Of a stretch of 42,108 nt of DNA, positions 7,921 through 15,856 are shown one piece after another. The stretch covers positions 1 to 42,108 of the forward strand of contig CAZGXU010000016.1 in NCBI GenBank assembly GCA_964530075.1, written 5' to 3'. The translations under genes and the position numbers were made by a program. Under the pieces are notes generated by a model. That model did not search any database. It was not told the DNA's origin and was given only the letters and a program-made list of their open reading frames with translations. This DNA comes from JANQEA01 sp964530075. GTDB lineage: Bacteria > Bipolaricaulota > Bipolaricaulia > UBA7950 > UBA9294. How positions within the stretch are numbered: the first letter of the stretch is position 1; each line of letters begins with the position of its first letter.

Positions 7921-8685
7921 ATGCTGCTCGCGTACGACGTCGGGAACACGAACACCGTCGTCGGGCTGTTCGACGGCGACGAACTGACCGCGCACTGGCG
8001 GTTCACGACCGAGCGCAACCGGACGGCCGACGAGCTCCGCCTGACGACCCGAAGTCTCCTCGCCGAGACCGACGTCGGGCCGGCCGATGTCGAGGGGATC
8101 GCCGTCGCGTCGGTCGTCCCGTCGATCGACGCTCCCCTTCGAAAAGGGATCGAGCGGTTGACCACCGGGGAGATCCGGTTTCTGAAGAGCGAGAACGCGC
8201 CGATCGAGCTCCGCGTCGACGAGCCGTGGTCGGTCGGCGCCGATCGGATCGCCAACTCGTTCGCCGGATACACACTGCACGGCGGGCCGATCCTCGCGAT
8301 CGACTTCGGGACTGCGACCACGTTCGACCTCGTCTCCGAGGACGGTGCCTTCCTCGGCGGCGCGATCGCGCCGGAGATGCACCTCACGGCCCGCGCGCTG
8401 ACCGACCGGGCCGCGCAGCTCCCCTCCGTCGCGCTCGACGTCCCGAAGACGGTCATCGGGAAGACGACGGCGGAGAACATACGAGCCGGCGTCGTCTTCG
8501 GCTTCCTCGATCTCGTCGACGGACTGATCGCCCGATTCCGGGCCGAGGTTCCGGGAGAACTGAAGGTCCTCGCGACCGGCGGGAAGGGAGAGCTGTTCTA
8601 CCGAGAGCTCGAGGCGATCGAGATCTACGAACCGTTCCTCACGTTGAAGGGGCTGCAGATCTGGTGGGGAAAGCCACGGGCCTAG
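7921..8685 (+). CDS. coaX: Type III pantothenate kinase
   Basis: CoaX phosphorylates pantothenate to 4'-phosphopantothenate, the substrate of CoaB. The 254 residues have the ASKHA-fold signature of this class: DVGNTNTVVGLF (6-17) for phosphate binding, EPWSVGADRIANSFAGY with its catalytic Asp, IDFGTATTFD and GGAIAPEM. Type III kinases are generally not feedback-inhibited by CoA and need a monovalent cation. With panB, panC and coaBC it makes this locus cover 2-oxoisovalerate to phosphopantetheine, given a ketopantoate reductase. Confidence 0.96.
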   Translation: MLLAYDVGNTNTVVGLFDGDELTAHWRFTTERNRTADELRLTTRSLLAETDVGPADVEGIAVASVVPSIDAPLRKGIERLTTGEIRFLKSENAPIELRVDEPWSVGADRIANSFAGYTLHGGPILAIDFGTATTFDLVSEDGAFLGGAIAPEMHLTARALTDRAAQLPSVALDVPKTVIGKTTAENIRAGVVFGFLDLVDGLIARFRAEVPGELKVLATGGKGELFYRELEAIEIYEPFLTLKGLQIWWGKPRA

Positions 8686-8712
8686 GCGGATGGGCGAGAC
8701 CGGACCTGGTGT

Positions 8713-8790
8713 TCAGCTCCCCCGGAACTTCGTCGCGACATCGCGGATCGTCCGCCGCACGGCGATCGCTTCGTAGACGCCCATCGTCAT
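8713..8790 (-). pseudogene. Nitroreductase-family N-terminal stump
   Basis: An ATG at 8790 with GGAGGG 8 bases upstream opens a 25-codon frame containing VYEAIAVRRTIRD, then stops at 8713. That peptide is the typical first helix of nitroreductase-family FMN enzymes (pattern YEAI-RRSIR). The full family length is about 170-220 residues, so everything after this helix is gone; the convergent coaX gene ends only 27 bases beyond. It follows the PPOX-fold gene by 4 bases, so it was once the last gene of the MarR operon. The assignment rests on a short match. Confidence 0.55.
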
Positions 8791-8794
8791 GTTC

Positions 8795-9232
8795 TCATCC
8801 CTCCTTGGACAGATCGAACCGGGCCTTCGTCCCGTACTGGTAGTACTTCCCCCATTCGGCGGTGAAGCGGAGGACGGTGTAGTCCGGATCGTCGATCCCT
8901 TCGGGGTAGTACCGCTCGCAACCGTTCTCCCACAAGCGCTCGCGGGACGCGCGATCCCTGAGGATCTCCATCCGCCCAGCGAGCGTCAGCCCGCGCCACG
9001 GCTCCTCGGCCCACTGCGCGAAGTAGACGCAGGCCCGGGGATCTCTGGTGAGTTGCCCGACGTGCTCGCTCGACGTGTTCGTCGAGAACCAGATCGTCTT
9101 CAGGCCTTGGTGCTCGGCCGCGATCATCGCCACGATCCGCGGAGCTCCGTCCGTTTCCAACGTGCCGACCATCGCGATCGTCGATCGTTCGACCAGCTCC
9201 AGCGCACTTGCCTTCACCTCGTTCTCGTTCAT
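8795..9232 (-). CDS. Pyridoxamine 5'-phosphate oxidase-fold flavoprotein (copy 1)
   Basis: This 145-residue protein has the split-barrel fold of the PPOX/general stress protein 26 family. The core reads TIAMVGTLETDGAPRIV, then IWFSTNTSSEHV and RACVYFAQW, typical of FMN- or F420-binding barrels. The ATG at 9232 was chosen because GGGGAGG lies 4 bases upstream. The protein shares STNTSS and a YYP-DDPDYT-LR block with the protein encoded at 9703-10176, so the two are paralogues on either side of a MarR gene. Substrate unknown; a redox or detoxification role under MarR control is inferred. Confidence 0.82.
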   Translation of the reverse strand: MNENEVKASALELVERSTIAMVGTLETDGAPRIVAMIAAEHQGLKTIWFSTNTSSEHVGQLTRDPRACVYFAQWAEEPWRGLTLAGRMEILRDRASRERLWENGCERYYPEGIDDPDYTVLRFTAEWGKYYQYGTKARFDLSKEG

Positions 9233-9259
9233 CGCACCTCCCCTTTCGTCTCGCACCGT

Positions 9260-9706
9260 TCACGGATCTCCATCTTCGAACGCGATCAGGTTGGCGAGGA
9301 TCCGCTCGAGAGTTCGCTCGAACGCGTCGATCTCCAAGTCCGCGAGGCCGCGGTAGTAGACCTCGATCATCGCCTTCGACACACGCTCGTACGCCGCCTG
9401 CGCCGCGCGGTCCTTGTCGGTTCGCTTGACGAGGATCACCCGACGGTCGGCCTCCGACCGCTCGCGCACGACGTGCCCGGCCTCCTCGAGGCGGTCGAGC
9501 ATGCTGGTCAGCGTCGATTTGCCGAGGGAGGTCCGCTTCGCCAGCTCGCGGATCGGGATCCCGTCCTCGCGCCAGAGGACGAACAGGATCCGTCCCTGCG
9601 CCGGGTTGATCTCAATCTCGTGCTCTCTCAGCATCCGCGCGAAGACCCGGCCGGAAAGCCGATGGATCTTCGAGATCAGGAACCCGCCTTGCCGTTCGAT
9701 CCTCAT
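9260..9706 (-). CDS. MarR-family transcriptional regulator
   Basis: This 148-residue winged-helix regulator has the recognition region around LAKRTSLGKSTLTSMLDRLE (about 65-84) and the wing EADRRVILV. Helices at both ends suit a MarR dimer. The ATG at 9706 overlaps the stop of the upstream PPOX-fold gene (ATGA), so it is the middle gene of a three-gene operon. MarR proteins usually repress their own operon until an aromatic or oxidised ligand binds. An imperfect dyad in the operon promoter (10205-10233) is a plausible binding site. The frame is open further upstream, but that segment overlaps the previous gene. Confidence 0.9.
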   Translation of the reverse strand: MRIERQGGFLISKIHRLSGRVFARMLREHEIEINPAQGRILFVLWREDGIPIRELAKRTSLGKSTLTSMLDRLEEAGHVVRERSEADRRVILVKRTDKDRAAQAAYERVSKAMIEVYYRGLADLEIDAFERTLERILANLIAFEDGDP

Positions 9707-10176
9707 CGGTCGAGCATGAGTTCGAACGTCTCGGAGCCGGTCCATCCGCGCGCGGTCTTCGGGAAGAGGCGAAGGAGCGTATAGTCCGGATCGTCGGGCC
9801 GTCCGGTCGTCGGGTAGTATCGCTCCCAACCGTCGACCCAGACCGCCTCTTTGACCGCGGGATCCTCGACGATCTCGACGTCCCCGACCAGCGACATCCC
9901 GAAGAACTTGGCCGGGCAGCAGTAGTACAGCCCGATCCGCGGGTTCGCCTCGATGTCCCTCCGCTTCTTCGATGACGTGTTCGTCGAGACGTAGACCATG
10001 AAGTCCTCGTCGTGCCCGTCATAGAGCGCCACGTGGTCCGGATACTGCGCCCGATTGCGCAGGTTGAGCATCGCGCGGATGCGCGGATAGCCGCCGGCCT
10101 CGACGGTCGACAGGTAGACGACTTCGGCCGTCGCCATCAGATCGAGGCACGCTGCACGCAGTTCTCGTTCGTCCAT
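9703..10176 (-). CDS. Pyridoxamine 5'-phosphate oxidase-fold flavoprotein (copy 2)
   Basis: This 157-residue split-barrel protein is paralogous to the one at 8795-9232. It shares VYLSTVEAGGYPRIRAM, VYVSTNTSS and a DDPDYTLLR block near the C-terminus. It is the first gene of the MarR operon. The ATG at 10176 has GAGGT upstream and lies about 30 bases from a clear -10, so the longer open frame above it is not expected to be transcribed. Flavin binding is expected from the family; the substrate cannot be told. Confidence 0.85.
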   Translation of the reverse strand: MDERELRAACLDLMATAEVVYLSTVEAGGYPRIRAMLNLRNRAQYPDHVALYDGHDEDFMVYVSTNTSSKKRRDIEANPRIGLYYCCPAKFFGMSLVGDVEIVEDPAVKEAVWVDGWERYYPTTGRPDDPDYTLLRLFPKTARGWTGSETFELMLDR

Positions 10177-10204
10177 TCGGACCTCTTCATTCGTTCGATT
10201 TCGT

Positions 10205-10233
10205 ATTGTACTATATAGGACTATTTCGCGCAA
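10205..10233 (-). promoter_or_regulatory. MarR operon promoter with candidate operator
   Basis: On the minus strand TTGCGC (10233-10228) and TACAAT (10210-10205) are 17 bases apart. The spacer holds an AT-rich imperfect dyad centred on TATATA, with arms AATAGTCC and GTACAATA matching at five of eight positions. MarR repressors commonly bind dyads placed over the promoter, so this may be the autoregulatory site. Confidence 0.65.
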
Positions 10234-10810
10234 GCCAAGCCGCGAACACGCGGGAGCCGTGTTCGCGGACCGCCGTTCGCAACGCGTCAGCGGAGCCTGT
10301 ACGGAGAAAGGCCTCCGCAAAGGACATCGGGCGGCGCCAACCGCCAGCGTCGCCCGATGACCCGGGCACAACCAGAAGACTGCATACTCCCGGGCGAACT
10401 CAGTCTACAAGGCGGTTTGCTCGGTTGTCAAGTCCTGTCGCAGTGGGAGAACGCCGGACGCGGGTCCCTGTTTCACTCCCTCCCTACCGGGGAGCCTGAG
10501 GCGTCCGGAACACGGTATGGCCTGTGGAATTCCGCATCGGCGAGTCCGGCCGTCTTCGAAAGCCCCGTTCGCGATGCGTCCCCCGAAGGGAGCCGGAGCT
10601 CCCGTTGCGGAAGACGAGGGCTCCCGCCTCATGAGACGACGGAGATCGGGGGCACGAGAGGCGGACGGCCTCCTCGACGCTCATCGTGCAGCCAGCGGGT
10701 GATGTCGTCCCCATCGCGCCAATCCGATGGTCGCGGACCCTTCCCCAGCTGCTCCTCGGGAGGATTGCGGTCTGCGCCTTCAGAGGGAAGAAGGCAGTGA
10801 AACGCCGCGC
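10234..10810. other. Palindrome-rich stretch without a convincing gene
   Basis: No frame here has a convincing start, composition or recognisable product. Several strong inverted repeats stand out: CCGCGAACAC/GTGTTCGCGG (10240-10268, 10-base arms, 9-base loop); CATCGGGCG/CGCCCGATG (10325-10359, with an inner GGCGG/CCGCC); CCGGACGC/GCGTCCGG (in about 10455-10510); and GGGAGC/GCTCCC (about 10590-10607). None is followed by a T-run. It could be a structured RNA, a decayed gene, or terminator-like spacer between xylB and the MarR operon. Confidence 0.5.
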
Positions 10811-12328
10811 CTACCCGAACGCCCCCGACCCTGTCAGGCCCGGGTAGAGGCGGGTGAACCGGCGGTACAGATCGGCGTAGGCGGCGGCGAGGTGGGGGTC
10901 CGGCGCCTCCACATCCTTCCGGACGTGCACGGCACGGGTGACCGCCTCGCCGACGTCGGCGAACACGCCGCTCCCCACGCCGGCGAGGAGCGCGGCGCCG
11001 AACGGCGCCCCCTCCTCCACCTCCAGGCGTCGGAGCGGCACGCTCAACACGGCGGCGAGGATCTTCCGCCAGAGCGGGCTTCGCATCCCCCCGCCGACGG
11101 CGCGCAGCTCGTCCGGCGACAGGTCGAGCGCCTGGATCCGAACCAACGAGTCCTTCAGCGCAAACGCCACGCCTTCGAGAATCGATCGCACGAGATGGGG
11201 ACGTCCGTGCGCCAGGCTCAGTCCGACCCACGCGCCGCGCGCGTTCGGATCCATGTGGGGCGTCCGTTCCCCGGCCAGGTACGGAAGGAAGAACAGGCCC
11301 TCGGCTCCCGGCGGGACCGGCGCGGCCTCCTCGCACAGGAGCTCGTACGGGTCGCGTCCGAGCCGCTTCGCCGCCGAGGTCTCCTCGGACGCGAGCGTGT
11401 CGCGATACCAGCGGAGCGCCCCGCCGGCCGAGAGGACCACGCCCATCAGGTGATACTTCGAAGGGACCGCGTGACAGCAAGCGTGGATCGCCCCGGCCGG
11501 GTCGGTCTTCGCCTCGTCGGAGTGGACGAGGATGACCCCCGACGTGCCGAGGGAGACCAAACCGGTTCCGGATCCGACCGCGCCGGCGCCGACGGCGGAG
11601 GCGGCGTTGTCCCCGCCTCCCCCCACCACCGGCGTGCCGGCCGGGATCCCGGTCCGCCTCGCCGCGTCCTCGTGCAGCCCGCCGGTGACGTCCGGCCCCT
11701 CGAAGACCGTCGGAAGCCAGTCCCTCGGCAACTCGATCGCATCGAGGATCTCGTCCGACCAGTCGCGTTCGGTCAGATCGAGCAGCAGGGTCCCGGCGGC
11801 GTCGGACGTGTCGGTGGCGAACTCGCCGGTCAGCCGGAATCGGACGTAGTCCTTCGGCAGGAGGATCCGGCGGACCTTGGCGAAGCGGGCCGGCTCGTGG
11901 TTCCTGAGCCACAGGATCTTCGGCGCCTGGAAGCCAGCCAGCGCGGGATTCCCGGTGATCTCCTGGAGGCGCTCGCGGCCGACGCGCCGCTCGAGCTCGG
12001 CGCACTCCTCGCCCGTGCGCGCGTCGTTCCAGAGGAGAGCGGGCCGAATCGATCGACCGCGCTCGTCCAGGAAGACCGACCCGTGCATCTGGCCGGTGAG
12101 GCCGATCCCGACGATCCGATCCCCGTCCGCCTCGCGGGCCAGCTCGCGGAGGACGGTAACCGCCGCTTTCCACCAGTCCTCCGGGCGCTGCTCGGACCAG
12201 CCGGGGCGCGGCGTGTGCAGCGGGTACTCCGCGAACGCGCGCGCCAGGACGGATCCGCTCGGACTCACGAGGAGCCCCTTCGTCCCGCCGGTTCCGATGT
12301 CCAATCCGATCAGGCAGCCGTCACGCAT
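10811..12328 (-). CDS. xylB: Xylulokinase
   Basis: XylB phosphorylates D-xylulose to xylulose 5-phosphate with ATP. The 505 residues show the FGGY-kinase motifs: DIGTGGTKG (10-18), TGQMHG (78-83), the catalytic Asp in GGGGDNAAS (D240), SLGTSG, and the C-terminal GGGMRSPLWRKILA. It is the last gene of the xylo-oligosaccharide operon, 18 bases after the xylose isomerase gene. Glycerol, ribulose and fuculose kinases share the fold; the TGQMHG motif and the neighbouring isomerase favour xylulose. Confidence 0.93.
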   Translation of the reverse strand: MRDGCLIGLDIGTGGTKGLLVSPSGSVLARAFAEYPLHTPRPGWSEQRPEDWWKAAVTVLRELAREADGDRIVGIGLTGQMHGSVFLDERGRSIRPALLWNDARTGEECAELERRVGRERLQEITGNPALAGFQAPKILWLRNHEPARFAKVRRILLPKDYVRFRLTGEFATDTSDAAGTLLLDLTERDWSDEILDAIELPRDWLPTVFEGPDVTGGLHEDAARRTGIPAGTPVVGGGGDNAASAVGAGAVGSGTGLVSLGTSGVILVHSDEAKTDPAGAIHACCHAVPSKYHLMGVVLSAGGALRWYRDTLASEETSAAKRLGRDPYELLCEEAAPVPPGAEGLFFLPYLAGERTPHMDPNARGAWVGLSLAHGRPHLVRSILEGVAFALKDSLVRIQALDLSPDELRAVGGGMRSPLWRKILAAVLSVPLRRLEVEEGAPFGAALLAGVGSGVFADVGEAVTRAVHVRKDVEAPDPHLAAAYADLYRRFTRLYPGLTGSGAFG

Positions 12329-12346
12329 CGCTCTCGTCGGGTGACC

Positions 12347-13432
12347 TCAGGCACCCTTCCCCTCCCCGGGCTGCGCCCGGCATTGTCGCTCCTCGATGAT
12401 CCGGTCGACGTACGCGCCGTCCAGGCCGAGAACCTCGTAGACGATCTCCTGGCCGCGGACGGCGTCCTTGTTCCGCCACGCCTCCTCGAGCGCCCCGTCG
12501 TCGATCTTCGCCGCCAGATCCCAGATGAACTCCCACTGGAGGAGCGCTCGGCGGACGGCGGCGACCTGGTCCTCGGTGTAGGGGAACAGGTCCGCGCCGA
12601 TCCGCTCGCCGCCAGCCCCGTAGCCGGTCCGCTGGAGGACCTTGGCGAGCTCGAGCGTCTGCATGAAGAACGAGGCGCCGGTGATGTTGTCGTCGTCGAA
12701 GCTTCCCCACCCGCTGTTCGCGTGGTGATGCCCGAGGAGCCCGTCGTGCGCGAGGAGGGCGGCGTACTCGGCGAGGTTCTCGCCGTTCATGATCAGGTGC
12801 TGCCAGTCCATGTTGATCTTCAGGTTCGTGGTGTCAGTGCCCCGGTCCTTGATCCTGTGGATGGTGTAGATCGCCATCCCGATGTTTCGCATCAGGATGT
12901 TCATCGCCGGCTCGCTGTTCTTGTGCTCGAGGAGGACGGTCACGCCCCTCGCGTTCGCGTGCTCGACCGCCTCCTGGACACCGCCGATGAACCACTCCCA
13001 CGCCTGGACGTAGTCGACCTGGAAGTTGTAGTTGTACCCCTCCCCGCCCGGCCAGATGATGAACTTCGCGCCGATCTCGGCGGCGAGATCGATCCCTCTC
13101 CGGGTGATCTTCATGTTCTCCTGCCGGAGCCGTCCGTCCGGATTGACGAACGTCCCGAGCCGGAACCGCGGGTCGTTGAACGTCCCCAGGGCGAGGGCGT
13201 AGATATCCTTCTCGCCGAGCACCGCCCGGATCGCGTCGACGCTCTCCTCGTCGATCTCCCCCGGGAAGTGGTACTCGAACCCGTCGACGAGATCGCCGAG
13301 GCCCTCGGCGGCCCGCCGGCTGCGCTCGACCATCGTCTCGCGGCCCTCGGCGACGTGGTATCCGTCGGGCATGAAGCGCGTCGTGTTCGCGCCGAACGCC
13401 CAGATCCCCACGCTGTTCTTCAGTCGCTGCAT
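12347..13432 (-). CDS. xylA: Short xylose isomerase-like TIM-barrel protein
   Basis: Predicted to isomerise D-xylose to D-xylulose, the substrate of the next enzyme. At 361 residues it is shorter than class I (about 390) and class II (about 440) XylA. It keeps recognisable blocks: FIIWPGGEGYNYN (compare WGGREG of XylA), the metal-ligand Glu in LLEHKNSEP, NMDWQHLIMNGEN, and a GHHHANSGWG/DDDN pair of late ligands. No signal peptide. It lies between the GH3 and xylulokinase genes. Related sugar isomerases (for example rhamnose type) share this barrel, so the function leans on context. Confidence 0.82.
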   Translation of the reverse strand: MQRLKNSVGIWAFGANTTRFMPDGYHVAEGRETMVERSRRAAEGLGDLVDGFEYHFPGEIDEESVDAIRAVLGEKDIYALALGTFNDPRFRLGTFVNPDGRLRQENMKITRRGIDLAAEIGAKFIIWPGGEGYNYNFQVDYVQAWEWFIGGVQEAVEHANARGVTVLLEHKNSEPAMNILMRNIGMAIYTIHRIKDRGTDTTNLKINMDWQHLIMNGENLAEYAALLAHDGLLGHHHANSGWGSFDDDNITGASFFMQTLELAKVLQRTGYGAGGERIGADLFPYTEDQVAAVRRALLQWEFIWDLAAKIDDGALEEAWRNKDAVRGQEIVYEVLGLDGAYVDRIIEERQCRAQPGEGKGA

Positions 13433-13477
13433 CGTCCGTCCTTTCGCATCCGTATGCCTTTCCGGTCGCGGCAGGGC

Positions 13478-15856
13478 TCACCGCCCGGCTTCGGACCCTT
13501 CATCGGGCCGTTCTTCCGATTCTTCCACGTTCGCCGCGCTGAAGTAGCTCCGCGGCCCGCTCAGCACGCGTGTCCCGCCGGCGATCTCGAACCCGCCGCG
13601 CAGCCGGACGTCGGCGGCCGAGCTGCCGACCCACACCTCGTACTCCCCCGGCTCGACGACGAGGCGCATCCCCGGATCGTAGAACGCGAGCGCGTCGAAC
13701 GGCAGGTCGAACGCGACGCGACGGGCCTCGCCGGGCTTCAGGCGGATCCGCTCGAATCCTTTGAGCTCCTGAACGGGCCGCGTCACTGAGGCGTGATCCC
13801 GCTTCACGTAGAGCTGCACGACCTCGTCGCCGGCGCGGCCCCCCGCGTTCCGCACGTCGAGGGCGACGCGGGCCGCCCCGTCCTCCGCCGCGCCCCGGAC
13901 GTCGACGGTCAGGTTCGAGTACTCGAACGTCGTATAGGAAAGACCATGCCCGAACGGGAAGAGCGGCGCGACGCTCTCGTCGACGTAATCGCCCCACCAC
14001 TCCGAGTGACCGCCGGACGGCTTGTGGGCGTAGTAGATCGGGATCTGCCCCGCGCTCCGAGGGAATGTGACGGGCAACTTACCTCCTGGATTGGCGATCC
14101 CGAACAGGACCTCCGCCAGCGCCTCCCCGCCCGTCTCACCGGGGAGCCAGATCTCGACGATCGCGCTCACCTCCCCGACGAGGCGTTTCAGGCTGTACGG
14201 CCGGCCGGTCGCCAGAACAAGCACGATCGGGGTCCCGGTCTCCGCGACCGTGAGGATGAGCTCCTCCTGCACGCCGGGCAGCTTCAGGTTCGCCAGATCG
14301 CGCGTCTCGCCGGAGGTGCATTCCTCCGTCAGGCCGGACCTGTCGCCGACGACCACGACGGCGACGTCGCACGCCCGCGCCGCCTCGATCGCCTCGGCGA
14401 ACCCGTCCCGGGCATCGTCGCTCACGCTGCAGCCCCTCGCGTGGACGATCCGATCGCCGTCGACGTGCCTCGCAATCGCGGCGAGGACGCTCGTGACCTC
14501 GACCGACGCCACGATCTCGTCGAGATCGACCGGCGGGCGGACGGCACCCTCGCCCCGCGTCGCGAACATCAATTCCATGTGGGCCGGGTACGCGTAGTCG
14601 CCGAGCAGATTCCTCGGCTCGTCGGCGCTCGGACCGATCAGCGCGATGCGAGCCTCCGCGGGGTTCAGGGGAAGACAGCCGTCGTTCTTCAGCAGTACGA
14701 TCGACTCGCGGGCCAGCTCGAGGGCGATCTCCCGGTGCCGCGGGACCTGCGCCGTCCTCGATCGCTCGACGTCCACGTAGGGGCGCTCGAACAGCCCGAG
14801 GCGGAACTTCATCCGAAGGACCCGTTGCACGGACCGATCGACCGCCGCTTCGGGCACCCGGCCGTCCCTCACCGCCTCGATCAGCGGCGCGGCGTAGCAG
14901 TCCGGATCGGGCAGCTCGAGGTCGAGCCCGGCCTGCAGGCAGTGCACCGCCGCTCGCCCCTTGTCCGGCGCCACCCGATGATGCTCCACCAGGCGGAGGA
15001 TCGTCCCGTAGTCGGCGACGACGACCCCTTCGAAGCCCCACTCGTCGCGGAGGACCTCGGTCAGGAGCTTGTACGACATCGCACAGGGGATCCCGTCGAT
15101 CTCGCCGTAGGAGTTCATCACTGACCCCGCGCCGCCGGCACGGATCGCGCATTCGAACGGGAGCAGGTAGACCTCGCGCAGCTCCCGCTCGGGGATCCTC
15201 GCGGGGGCCATGTTCATCCCCCCCTCGGAGGCGCCGTAGCCGGCGAAGTGCTTGACCGTCGCGACGACGCCCTCCGTCGGGTTCTCGCCCTGGAGGCCGC
15301 GGACGTACGCGGTGCCGAGCGATCCCACGAGGTACGGGTCCTCGCCGAACGTCTCCTCCACGCGACCCCAGCGCGGGTCGCGCGCGACGTCGAGGACCGG
15401 CGCGAGGCCCTGATGCACTCCGACCGCCCGCATCTGCTGTCGAAGGGCGTCGGTCATCCGCTCCACGGCGTCGGGATCCCACGTGCTCGCCATGCCGATC
15501 GCCTGGGGGAACAGGGTGGATCCCTTCATCAGGAACCCGGAGAGGCATTCGTCGTGCATGAGCGCCGGGATCCCAAGGCGCGTCCGTTCGACCAGGAACT
15601 CCTGGATCGCGTTGCTCAGGCGCGCCGAGTCCTCGGCCCCGTAGCCGGATCCCCCCGCCGGGCGGGCGATCTGCCCGATCCCGTTCGCCAGGAGCTCCGA
15701 AGTTCGCACGGGCGAGTACGCCCCGTCCTCGAACAGCCGGAAGCTCCAGATCCCGGCAAGCTGCGCGACCTTCTCCTCCAGGGTCATCCGCTCCAGCAGG
15801 TCGCGCGCTCGGTGCTCGATCGGCTGCGACGGATCGCGGAATCGTTCATCTGACAT
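13478..15856 (-). CDS. Cytoplasmic GH3 glycosidase, probable beta-xylosidase
   Basis: A 792-residue glycoside hydrolase family 3 enzyme. The N-terminal TIM barrel carries KHFAGYGASEGG and the nucleophile in VVVADYGTI (D282). The second domain (FVLLKND-like ESIVLLKNDG, then GDRSGLTEE with the likely acid/base Glu) and a fibronectin-III-like C-terminal domain (GDEVVQLYV) follow. There is no signal peptide, so it would act inside the cell on imported oligosaccharides. Its start overlaps the stop of the ABC ATPase gene by 11 bases. The xylose genes downstream point to a xylosidase; beta-glucosidase remains possible. Confidence 0.9.
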   Translation of the reverse strand: MSDERFRDPSQPIEHRARDLLERMTLEEKVAQLAGIWSFRLFEDGAYSPVRTSELLANGIGQIARPAGGSGYGAEDSARLSNAIQEFLVERTRLGIPALMHDECLSGFLMKGSTLFPQAIGMASTWDPDAVERMTDALRQQMRAVGVHQGLAPVLDVARDPRWGRVEETFGEDPYLVGSLGTAYVRGLQGENPTEGVVATVKHFAGYGASEGGMNMAPARIPERELREVYLLPFECAIRAGGAGSVMNSYGEIDGIPCAMSYKLLTEVLRDEWGFEGVVVADYGTILRLVEHHRVAPDKGRAAVHCLQAGLDLELPDPDCYAAPLIEAVRDGRVPEAAVDRSVQRVLRMKFRLGLFERPYVDVERSRTAQVPRHREIALELARESIVLLKNDGCLPLNPAEARIALIGPSADEPRNLLGDYAYPAHMELMFATRGEGAVRPPVDLDEIVASVEVTSVLAAIARHVDGDRIVHARGCSVSDDARDGFAEAIEAARACDVAVVVVGDRSGLTEECTSGETRDLANLKLPGVQEELILTVAETGTPIVLVLATGRPYSLKRLVGEVSAIVEIWLPGETGGEALAEVLFGIANPGGKLPVTFPRSAGQIPIYYAHKPSGGHSEWWGDYVDESVAPLFPFGHGLSYTTFEYSNLTVDVRGAAEDGAARVALDVRNAGGRAGDEVVQLYVKRDHASVTRPVQELKGFERIRLKPGEARRVAFDLPFDALAFYDPGMRLVVEPGEYEVWVGSSAADVRLRGGFEIAGGTRVLSGPRSYFSAANVEESEERPDEGSEAGR

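Noticed and set aside
10357..10800. 147-codon plus-strand frame in the palindrome-rich gap
   Set aside because: Ser/Arg/Pro-rich, no Shine-Dalgarno, no recognisable family; palindromes explain the sequence better.
10727..13789. 1020-codon plus-strand frame opposite xylB and xylA
   Set aside because: Antisense shadow; no start signal, no domain, and the minus-strand genes have clear motifs.
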